Below are positions 18,230-26,861 of a stretch of DNA of 64,000 nt, one piece after another. Under the pieces are notes generated by a model. That model searched no databases. It was given only the letters and a program-made list of their open reading frames with translations, and was not told the DNA's origin. This stretch comes from Absidia repens (Eukaryota > Mucoromycota > Mucoromycetes > Mucorales > Cunninghamellaceae), in NCBI GenBank assembly GCA_002105175.1, contig MCGE01000010.1:1116001-1180000 (forward strand), in the 5' to 3' direction. The first letter of the stretch is position 1; each line of letters begins with the position of its first letter. The translations under genes and the position numbers were made by a program.

Positions 18230-20133
18230 AGCGAAGAAGTTGTGTGTATATGTGTATATATGTATATATGTATATGTGTTTAAAAAAATGAGTGGAATTA
18301 TGATAGTCAACAAGTTGGAAGGAAAGGAACCATAAATGAAAGTGAAATGAGAAGGGAAAAAAGAGAAGAGGACGAGGAAGAGGAAGAAGAAGAGGAAGAA
18401 GAAGGAGGAGTAGGAGTAGGAGGGGAAGGAGTGATAAAGAAGAAGAGAAAGAGAGGGAAAAAAAAGGAGGACGACAAAGAAGAAGGAGGGGGGGGGATAA
18501 ATAAGAATTGGGAAGATCGAACAATGGGTTCGAAGGAAGCGGTGATCAAAAACGACAGATGCATTCACTTTTAACCTTCATTTTTGTACAACATGGGACA
18601 AGGATGGGAAGATCAATATAAGAAAGAGTAAGAGAATGAGAGTAAAAGAAGAGGGAAAGAGGGGGAAAACGTCAATAATTTGTACACAAAAGGGTAAAAT
18701 AAACATCTATTCTAATAATACTATTCTAAGTGACCATGGAAGTATAAATACCCATGAAGACAACCAATTTATCTCTGGCAAGAGCTGACCCATGTATTAT
18801 ATTCGTGCAAGTTTGATATCTAGTCCATTACAGTCCGCAGAATAGCCGGTAAGTTGTAAATAATCCATTGAGTTCGAGAATCATCAAAATAGTGTTGGTG
18901 GGAATGCTAAGTCAATCAACCTTTTTTCAAATGCCAATGGTTCTACAATGAACACGAAGTAAAATGTGAGTATCACAACATACCCAAGAAGTAATAAAAC
19001 TCAAGTTCTGGTCCGTTCTTTTTTGTTCTGTTTTGTAAATCATCCCCTGCTCTCACCTACCTCTAATGATCGCAGTCATATCCTTGCGTCGATCTGCTTT
19101 AATCATGCGATAATGTCCAAGTTAATCCAACTCAGGCTTGTCCAAGGAGAGAGGCAATATCATGTCCGCTGCTGATATATTGTGCACACATCATCAACAA
19201 ATGCAATGATTATAAAAACGCAACAAAAATAGTAACAAAAAAAGTCAACTACATGGTATCTTTTCCCCTCTTTCCCTTTCTTTCCCCTTCTTTTGACCTC
19301 CTTATTTTTTGAGTTTACCTTTGTGAATATGCAATCCTTCGGCCCACGCATTAAGTTCGCCAACAGTTTTGCCCATGGCTTCCATCAAATCTTAATATTC
19401 AAAATCATCGATATAAGGGTCCGTAACCTACGAAGTAAATAAAATAAAAGATAAGAATACCGTTCACTATTTATCAGTAGTTTGCATTATCACAATACAA
19501 AACTGAGAAATAATGGAGAAGTACATTCAAATCAGCGTTCACGCACCAGTTTACCTTGTCAGATTAGGCTGATCTACCATGGTTAATGAGAGAGGGCAAA
19601 ATATCATTAATAAAAACTATGGTAGCAAAATCATTTGATTGTACCACTATCACTTACTTCCAAATGGTGACGATTCAATAACTGGCACAAATTTCGCTAG
19701 GGCATATGTGAGCAAAAACTCAAAAAAGTGTCTTGATCTTTCCAGCTGAATACACATGTTTCATATTGTTGCGTCCAGGCACAACAAATGCCCAATTCAT
19801 TGTCTTACCGCCTGCTCTGACTCATTTCTACAGGTTCTCTCTAAGAGGAAAAAAAAAAAAAAAAAAAAAGATAGAAAGTGGAGTGCCCATTTTTTATAAT
19901 AAAAAAACACTTGACATGGAATGTCCAGGCTTAGTGATCACAAGGATAAAAAACAAGACAGAGAACTACCAGCATGAGCGATTCCCTTTGTCAATTATTC
20001 TAAACTTCAAAGTCCGTCCAGGTTTTAATGGTTGGACCCAAAAAAAATCTATGGAACGTTAATTTTTTTTGTTTCCTCTTTCCTTTTTATTTAAACCCTT
20101 CAGACATACCGTTATATTTTATTATTATACTCT
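18230..20133. other. Long intergenic region, GT62 promoter to gamma-SNAP
   Basis: The left part is the mannosyltransferase promoter and leader, with a GA/CT-rich skewed tract at about 18,345-18,500. The right part ends in the gamma-SNAP promoter, with a poly(A) tract near 19,851-19,869. Between them, minus-strand fragments at 19.3-19.85 kb look like a decayed gene and are listed separately. Nothing else is supported. Confidence 0.5.
19317..19835 (-). pseudogene. Unidentified decayed coding fragments
   Basis: On the minus strand, several short stretches read like protein but do not join into one frame. One begins with an ATG near 19,802 and reads MNWAFVVPGRNNMKHVYSAG. A second, one base out of frame after a T6 run, reads TYALAKFVPVIESSPFG and ends at a GTAAGT-like donor. 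Nearer the 3' end a stretch reads DPYIDDFEY, a TAA, then MEAMGKTVGELNAWAEGLHIHK before a GTAAAC. I do not recognise the family. It may be a relic or a chance pattern. Confidence 0.25.
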
Positions 20134-21921
20134 ATGGAAGCAGAACGTATTCGTGAAGGCGTCAAGTTGATGCAAGAAGGGGAAAAGGCGTAAGTAAACT
20201 TCAACAATTAGTTTTGGCGTCGTGGTCATAGATGAAAGAAGAAGAAAGAAAAAAAAAGAAGCTCACTTCCTTCTATGTTGTATATCTTTATTTACATAGG
20301 TCCACCAAAGGGCTATTCCGAAAACCTGATTGGGATGTCGCAGCTAGCTGTTTTGAACGTGCAGGTAAATATAGTGAACTCTTATCAGTCGAGTGAAACG
20401 AGTGATGGTGGAGTAATGCCAAGACAAAGGAAACCGAAACTAAATCCACATAATGTATATTTTAGCCACTTCCTTCAAGATTGCCCGGTCGTATGATCAA
20501 GCTGTCCAGGCATACACGAAAACTTCAGAAGCATACTTTAAGGCTGATGGGTAAGCATGAAAAGTGTGTTAATCGGTACGATGGAAGCGTTGGAATATTC
20601 ATATCTATTTAGAATTCACCTTGCAGGCAAAGCAATGGAAAATGCTGGGTTTCTTCTTGCACAGAACTTGAACCAATCTCAACGGGCGGCTGAAGCTTAT
20701 AAGCAAGCAAGCGACTTATTCATGGCGGATGGTAAAATGGATCGCGCTGCTGAGCAACTGGAGAAGGCTGCAAGGTAAGACAATACAAGTTCGCATGTGT
20801 ATCTAAAAAAAAAAAAAGTGATACGGCGGGCACTGTGATGGATTGATAGGCTAACACTTTTTTGGGATGGGGTCATGTTAACTTTATAGGTCAATGGAAA
20901 ACGTTGATGTCAATGCAGCTATTGAACTTTATAGCTCTGCCTGCTCTCTCTTTGAACAAGAAGATCGTGGTCGATTTGCTCAAGAAATATTCAAAAAGGC
21001 GATATCTTTGTCTGTTAGAAGTAGAAAGTAAGTATCACAATAGATATGGAGTGACACAGTACCTGACAGATTTATTTCATTCCCTCGATCTAGATACGCT
21101 AAAGCTATTGAACTTATACATCGTCAGTGCCATATATTGCAAAAGCTAGCAAGTCGGACTCATGTGTACAAAGCCAATCTTAGCTTGCTGATTATATTGT
21201 TTGCATTGGGTGATGAGGTGGAAGCTGGAAAACAGTTCAATACCATGTGTGCAAAGTAAGCGTACCAAACGTCTTTCTTGATGATGATTTTGTTTTAAAA
21301 CGGTGCATTCCTTTTTTTTTTTTTTTTAGTGACGCTGGGTTTGCTCAAAGCGAAGAAGCAGATATTGGACAAAGCTTATTACAGGCCTATGATGAAGTCG
21401 ATCAGGTATTATTGGAAAAAACGGTACGACGACAACAAGTGTCCTTTTTGGATAATGAAGTGGCCAAGCTTTCTCGTACACTGACGGTGCCTGGTGAAAG
21501 TCTCTCTGCGCAACCACCTTCATCATCTTACCGTCCAACGCCAACGAATCAATCTTATCCTTACAAAAGCGCCCAACCACCACCTCCTCCTCCTCAAACG
21601 GCTTATGGAATGCCATCTCAAACAAAAGAAGACATATATAATCGACCACCTCCACCTAGCCATCATCATCAACAATCATCGTCTCCACCTCCACCCCCTC
21701 ATTATTCTGGACCGCAACAAGGATATCCAGCGGAAAAGCAACAGCACCATCCACCTGTCACTGATGTCGACTTGGACGAAGAATTTGCCCGGTTGAATAC
21801 AAATCCCTCTTATCAACAAAACCAACCACCAAGACCTGATCATCATGGACAACACTCGCCTTATCCTCCACATCCTCCTCCTTTTCAACAGGCTGATGAT
21901 GATGACGATGATCTCCGCTGA
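20134..21921 (+). CDS. Gamma-SNAP (NSF attachment protein gamma) with proline-rich C-terminal extension
   Basis: This is an adaptor of the NSF/Sec18 ATPase that takes apart SNARE complexes. Seven exons: 20134-20189, 20300-20364, 20466-20550, 20613-20774, 20890-21027, 21094-21255 and 21330-21921, with exact phases, giving 419 residues. The first roughly 290 residues are a helical TPR-like superhelix with the SNAP pattern (FRKPDWDVAASCFERAATSFK, HLAGKAMENAGFLLAQ, AAEAYKQASDLF, AIELYSSACSLFEQEDR). Segment similarity is to the gamma rather than the alpha type, which budding yeast lacks. Animal gamma-SNAP is about 312 residues. Here about 110 extra residues follow (from about 295), rich in Pro, His, Gln and Ser with PPPPPP runs, and the protein ends in a short Asp run. 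The tail is encoded in the same exon as the last helices. Confidence 0.88.
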
Positions 21922-22133
21922 ACGAAACAATGGTGCGCATGATCATCGGTGAGACATCTGTCAAAAAAACCTCCTATCAAAAACCTTGTTTTTTTATAGT
22001 TTACTTTACATTAGTTTTAGTTTTTTAGTATTATTTTATAAAAGTACAATAAAAAACCTATTTTGCTTCTTCATTTGTCTTCTTTTTATTATCATTGTTG
22101 TTGCTATCATATTATTTATCTTTGAATATATTC

Positions 22134-22496
22134 ATGTCTCATCAACAGCGCGTACAAACTAGGGATCCTATAATGGACGATGATACGTTTTCATTGAAAT
22201 TTGGGAATCCGATAAAAATCATCCATGATATACAACCAAGCAATGCCACAGCGCCTACATCTATGCACCATGTTCCTTCATATCTACCTTCATTATCGAC
22301 AAGCAGTGACGGATCTGAGGATGAGCACGATCATTATAGGACCACCGCCACCCATCATCCGCAGTCTGATAAAAAAAGCACCTCGTCGTTACACAGTCGA
22401 GCATCTTCTAGTAGTAGTGTTGAAAGAGATGTTGCCAACTTTGCAGAATTTTATCATAACCAAGATGGAAGAGTAAACGAAATTGATCATATTTAA
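22134..22496 (+). CDS. Small hypothetical protein (single exon)
   Basis: A 120-residue open frame starts at the ATG at 22134, just downstream of gamma-SNAP on the same strand. I do not recognise a family. The sequence is polar and largely disordered, with Ser, His and acidic residues, a Ser-rich patch and an ordered-looking end (VERDVANFAEFYHNQDG). An AATAAAATTG polyadenylation-type sequence overlaps and follows the stop. It has the base usage of nearby exons and a pyrimidine-rich leader like other genes here, so I think it is probably real. It could also be a chance frame. Confidence 0.5.
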   Translation: MSHQQRVQTRDPIMDDDTFSLKFGNPIKIIHDIQPSNATAPTSMHHVPSYLPSLSTSSDGSEDEHDHYRTTATHHPQSDKKSTSSLHSRASSSSSVERDVANFAEFYHNQDGRVNEIDHI

Positions 22497-23308
22497 TGAA
22501 ATAAAATTGAAAAGTGACATACAACTTTTATTATGAAAATCATCTGGTGCAGCACATTCTTAGGTACAGAATGTGAAAATTAAGGAAATAACTTGAATCG
22601 GCTCGGCTCTGGGGTGGCGTGTATGTTGGTGCGGGAAGTATACTACCCTCGACAGGTGTGGGGGAAGGGCTCGAGGAAGAAATAAACGTCATAAGCGTGA
22701 AACTAGACCTGAAGGTTGGATAAGTCTCAGTCAAAAAAAAAAAAAAAAAAAAAGCTGGGTATGCGGTGTTTGATTTGTGTCAAATATGAAAACAATGCAG
22801 TCTCGGAACAATAATATGGAATAGAGCAGTGACATCCTATATTAAAGCAATCAAAGACATTGAATGCGTAATTGGGTCACTAGAGGCGAGAAATAAAATA
22901 AAAAAATGCATTGCATTCGACCCATGTTTCAACACCGGGAAGGTTACACTAACAACTTATGTCCACTGAAAAACAGAAAAGCACATAGAATGTTTGTTTG
23001 TGATATCAAGGGCTATTTTCTACATTGATAAACCTATTCACCCTGGCGATTATATTGACAGTCGGTACCATATATTTTATTTTTCAAGATCAACACTCTC
23101 ACTATTTTCATTCTCATTTTCCTTTTGTTCCTGAAAGCGGGGAGGCTTATTTTGACGAAAAAAAAAAACCAAAAATGCCAAAAGTCCAAGCACCCCACTA
23201 CTGGGTTTAAAAAACATTTTTGAGGTACCCACCCATCCACTAAACAAATAAAAACTTTTTTCCTTCTTTTTTTCTTTTTTATTTTTTATCTCTTACATTA
23301 TTATATAA
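22497..23308. other. Intergenic, upstream of the carrier gene
   Basis: AT-rich. A poly(A) tract lies at about 22,735-22,753 and T-rich DNA precedes the carrier start. No gene is supported. Confidence 0.5.
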
Positions 23309-24729
23309 ATGACGACGTCCATTCAATCAAATTCATACATGCCTGTAGAACCCACTCAAACTACAAATAAATTACCAATTGTACAACTGAAGAAGGACTC
23401 CCGCTCTTATGTTCATTTTATTGCCGGAGGGTATGTATGAAGGAATCGCTGGTTTAAACATAGATTGATTGATTACATAGACCGTCCATTGGGACTAACT
23501 GTTATACCTTTTTTTCATTTACAGTGTCGGTGGCCTTGCCGGTGCAGTATGTACGTCCCCATTAGACGTTGTGAAAACTCGATTACAGGTAAGTCGTAGT
23601 ACAACCATTGTAGTTTTGACAGTTCGGACACATTCTTTCTCCGCTTTCTCTTTACTGATATCGTTTACTTTTTATAGTCAACCTTTTATCAACAAATGCC
23701 GAAAACTGGGGGCGCACGAACCAATCTTTTATGGGGACATTTTGTGGAAACTGGACGATTATTAGTTAGAATCAAACAAGTGGAAGGTATTCGGGGCTAC
23801 TTCAAAGGTCTTGGGCCAAACTTGGTGGGTGTCATTCCTGCAAGGTAAACATCTATATAATAGGAAAGGGGGAGGACTGGATCAAGTGAAAATCATGGTA
23901 TTCACTATCTTTATTCGACCTTTTTATTTACAGATCCATCAACTTTTATACCTACGGTAACGGCAAAAAACTATACACAGAACTGAATCATGGTAAAGAA
24001 ACACCCATGGTGCATTTGATATCAGCAGCAACGGCAGGTTTGGTGACATCAACGGTGACGAATCCTATCTGGGTAGTCAAGACAAGGTTACAGCTTCAAG
24101 GGAAAAATCGAATTTATAAGAACAGCTTGGACTGTGTGATGCATATACTACGTGAAGAAGGTGCTCGTGGACTATACAAAGGAATGAGTGCCTCTTATCT
24201 AGGTAAGGAAGAAGAAAAAAGTGTCCGAGTGATGTATCAATTAACCCTTTCTCTTTTTTTTTCGTAGGCGTTGCGGAAGGAACAATTCAATGGGTGACCT
24301 ATGAGCATCTGAAACGAAAATGGGCCACACCAAAGAATTTGAGTACAAATACTATCGGAGGAAAAAGTCCACAAGGTAATATATATTTATATATAAAAAA
24401 GAAGGATGGATGAATGGAAAGTAACAAAGACTTTTGTATTTCTCTGAGTAGAATGGATGGGAAATCTAGGTGCTGCAGCCATCTCCAAATTTGTAGCAGC
24501 ATGTATATCATATCCTCATGAAGTCGTCCGAACTCGATTAAGACAGCCTGCTGAAAATGGCGTCATGAAATACACCGGATTATGGCAATGTTTCAAGTTG
24601 GTGTGGAAAGAAGAAGGTATGGTGGCCCTCTATGGTGGTATGTCAGCTCATCTTATGCGTGTTGTCCCCAATGCTGCTATCATGTTCTTCTGCTATGAAG
24701 CTATTATCCACAACTTCGGAAAATCTTAG
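23309..24729 (+). CDS. Mitochondrial carrier, Rim2-like pyrimidine nucleotide transporter
   Basis: This is an inner-membrane exchanger of the SLC25 family. Six exons: 23309-23430, 23525-23588, 23678-23844, 23934-24202, 24268-24375 and 24452-24729, giving 335 residues. Three carrier repeats are visible through their signature starts: PLDVVKTRLQ, NPIWVVKTRLQLQ and YPHEVVRTRLRQ, each followed by a G-x-x-GLYKG-type loop end. The NPIWVVKTRLQLQ second signature and GTIQWVTYEHLKR are typical of the Rim2/SLC25A33-36 branch, which moves pyrimidine (deoxy)nucleotides. The substrate assignment is from family resemblance only. The gene ends with a long T-rich 3' region before the tRNA. Confidence 0.9.
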
Positions 24730-25205
24730 GCTGTTAGACTTTCTTTTTATCATTTTTTTTTTATTTTTATTCCCCTTTTTACATCTACCTCTTTTTCCCT
24801 TTGTTAACATCCATCATATTACTCTTGTCATTATCTCCCTTTTTCTCTATTCTCGTATTATATAGTCATTTTTATAGATATCTCAGTATTGCCATCTTAT
24901 GTACACATGTCCATCACCCTTTTCCAATTCATTCATTATACAATAAAAACTTTATTCTCAACCATAATTTATCTGTTAGTGGTTTTTCTTGTTTGTTATA
25001 TGGAAGATAAAGTTATCACATTTCTGTCAATATGTTTTTTTTGTTCCCTTTACCTTTATACAAAAAAAAGTTCCCTTTAACTTTGGTACCTTCAACCAAT
25101 GATAAATTACCTTCATTCCGTTCCGTTGTTTTGCCGTTGGCTAAATATTTTTGCCGAATACCTCTTTTGGCTTCTATATAACCACTCAAAAAAATATTCA
25201 TATAA
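24730..25205. other. T-rich 3' region between the carrier gene and tRNA-Asn
   Basis: Pyrimidine-rich on the plus strand, with a CAATAAAAAC polyadenylation-type signal near 24,941. No gene is supported. Confidence 0.5.
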
Positions 25206-25279
25206 GCCTTCGTGGCGCAATTGGCTAGCGCGTCTGACTGTTAATCAGGAGGTTGGTGGTTCAAGCCCACCCGGGGGCG
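25206..25279 (+). tRNA. tRNA-Asn(GTT)
   Basis: It folds into a full cloverleaf with no intron. The acceptor stem GCCTTCG pairs with CGGGGGC (two G-U pairs), the discriminator is G, the D arm holds GGCGCAATTGGCTAGCGC, and the anticodon stem TCTGA/TCAGG closes the loop CTGTTAA with anticodon GTT. The T stem is GGTGG/CCACC with loop TTCAAGC. CCA is not encoded, as in eukaryotes. The retrotransposon nest begins about 70 bp downstream. Confidence 0.97.
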
Positions 25280-25349
25280 ATATACTTTTGCTTTCTTCCA
25301 TTCGGGAGTTCCAATATGTTTTGTTTTTACATGTGTTGATGTTCAGTAT

Positions 25350-25389
25350 TGTTACGGCTAATTTGGGTAAGAAGCTTGTAACAGAGTAG
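25350..25389 (-). repeat. Oldest nested LTR, left fragment (L3)
   Basis: It begins TGTTACGGCTAATTTGGG and ends GAGTAG, and is interrupted by the next LTR. The same start is seen again at 32482. The other part of this LTR resumes at 32409. Confidence 0.65.
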
Positions 25390-25471
25390 TGTTGCGGCTA
25401 AATTTGTGATTTTAGTCCAACTGGATTGTGTTTTTGTAGGTTTTTTATGTTTTTCTGGGTTGAATAGGATG
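25390..25471 (-). repeat. Middle nested LTR, left fragment (L2)
   Basis: It begins TGTTGCGGCTAAATTTGTG and matches the young LTR start. It is cut by the young element after AATAGGATG and resumes at 31749. GTAG flanks both ends of the reconstructed LTR (25386-25389 and 32409-32412), as expected for a 4-bp target duplication. Confidence 0.8.
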
Positions 25472-26158
25472 TGTTGCGGCTAAATTTGTGGTTTTAGTCC
25501 AACTGGATTGTGTTTTTGTAGGTTTTTTATGTTTTTCTGGGTTAAATAGGATGTCTTGAGTGATCCTTTGGTGTAGCTTTGATCGTTTGGAGCTTTGAAA
25601 AATAATTTTCTTCCTTCGGCGGAATTTGAAATATTTTGTTCCTGAATCGGACAAAAATAGATTTGATAGTAGTGAGCACCAGAACTTTTGTAGATAAAGT
25701 CCAACTGTAGAGAAAGTTTATAAAAAATAAACTTGAAAAAGTAAAATAAAATAAAAAGAAAAGTATTGACCTTTGTTGGTTCAATAAAAATAAGTGTATA
25801 ACACACAGTAAAAATAAAATAAAAAGAGGACTTGTAGTCACAAAAAAATAAGAGAAAGTTTCTATATAGACGATAGAAACAAAATAAAAATAAGACAGTG
25901 ATTTGGTGGTTAAAAAACCTTTGTACTGAATTTTATAAAAAAGGTTGAGATAAATATGTAAAAATAAATAACTAAAGAAAAAAATAAAATTGTTGCGGGG
26001 GAAGTGGAGGTATTTATACTAATCAAAAAAAGAGGCTAACTATATATGAGGGGGTGGTGCAGGACGACACTTGTCGACACTTGTCAACATCGGTCAGCAT
26101 GAAAACCAGTCACTGCATAGCCAGAGGTCAGGGGATGGTCAGAGGCCGATCCTCGACA
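25472..26158 (-). repeat. 3' LTR of the young element (687 bp)
   Basis: By eye it is identical to the 5' LTR except for one substitution (A/C in the TTG[A/C]CCTTTG stretch near 25,770) and three one-base homopolymer length differences. On the coding strand it carries TATAAATA about 140 bp from its start. An inner copy of the primer-binding-like motif lies at 25669-25681. Confidence 0.93.
26011..26020 (-). promoter_or_regulatory. TATA box in the 3' LTR U3
   Basis: On the coding strand the sequence is AGTATAAATA. It is about 140 bp from the LTR start and is present at the same place in the 5' LTR (31602-31611). Its position suits a U3 promoter. Confidence 0.6.
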
Positions 26159-26582
26159 TCCTGGGGGCCAGGAGAAGACTGTCCTCCAGTCGTAACGCAT
26201 CTTGAGAAATTGATTTATGATTTTTCGTTTCGTTTGTTGTTTGTTGTTCGGTGTTGAGGTAAGATAATATTTCAATTTCGAAATAATGTAGAGTCAGGTA
26301 AAAAGTGAGCACCAAAATAAAAGTGAGTACTGAAATATGTATATATCGTTTGTTATAATAATGTAGAGTCAGGTATCGTTTTTCGCGATCTGTAGCGTCT
26401 TCTGAGTATTGCAATTTCTTTAGATAACGTTTGATTTGATTGATCGTTCGTTCGTCCATGTTGATAATTTCTTTTGTTGTGGTAGTTGAGCTTTTTACGA
26501 CGTCGCACTTGTTGGTCGCATCTTCGGGGAATTTCAATCGTTCAAGATAATATTTGAGTTGATTAATTTTTCGTTCTTCCAT
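26139..26582 (-). CDS. ORF3 of the retrotransposon: duplicated helical motif plus hydrophobic segment
   Basis: A 147-residue frame from the ATG at 26582 lies where integrase should be, and its last codons run into the 3' LTR. I do not recognise a family. Residues 1-24 and 42-65 are two copies of one motif (M-E/D-ER-x-INQ-L/I-K-x-YL, then EDAT), probably amphipathic helices. Residues about 80-101 are strongly hydrophobic (IHISVLTFILVLTF and onward) and could span a membrane. The DNA behind the motif is also duplicated, and a third partial copy abuts the poly(A) run at 26,750-26,783. It could be a captured or invented accessory ORF, or a chance frame kept open by repeat structure. Confidence 0.45.
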   Translation of the reverse strand: MEERKINQLKYYLERLKFPEDATNKCDVVKSSTTTTKEIINMDERTINQIKRYLKKLQYSEDATDREKRYLTLHYYNKRYIHISVLTFILVLTFYLTLHYFEIEILSYLNTEQQTTNETKNHKSISQDALRLEDSLLLAPRMSRIGL

Positions 26583-26781
26583 CGTTGTTATTTGTCGAGT
26601 CACCAGATATGTGATTGTAGAATTCGTTAAGTGCCAAATGCGTGAGAATAGAATGAGCACCAAATATAAATATAGAGTTTGACAGAGTATCAGTTGTGTT
26701 GTGTGTATCAGATAAAAGTAAGATAATGTGAGTTAATTTAGAGGATAGCTTTTTACGACGTCGTCCCTTTTTTGGTCGCAT

Positions 26782-26783
<2 letters not shown>

Positions 26784-26839
<56 letters not shown>
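26784..26839 (-). repeat. 56-nt internal poly(A) run after RNase H
   Basis: It is an unbroken run (T on plus, A on the coding strand) 22 nt after the RNase H stop codon. Such a run inside an LTR element is unexpected. It may mark a junction with a polyadenylated RNA, or slippage growth of an A-rich spot. Its true length may be uncertain in the assembly. Confidence 0.9.
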
Positions 26840-26841
<2 letters not shown>

Positions 26842-26861
26842 GTGGTTAAATTGAGGATCGA

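Noticed and set aside
25206..25279. tRNA-Asn as the primer tRNA of the retrotransposon
   Set aside because: The implied primer end GAGCACCA does not match the 3' end of this tRNA (GGGGGCG plus added CCA).
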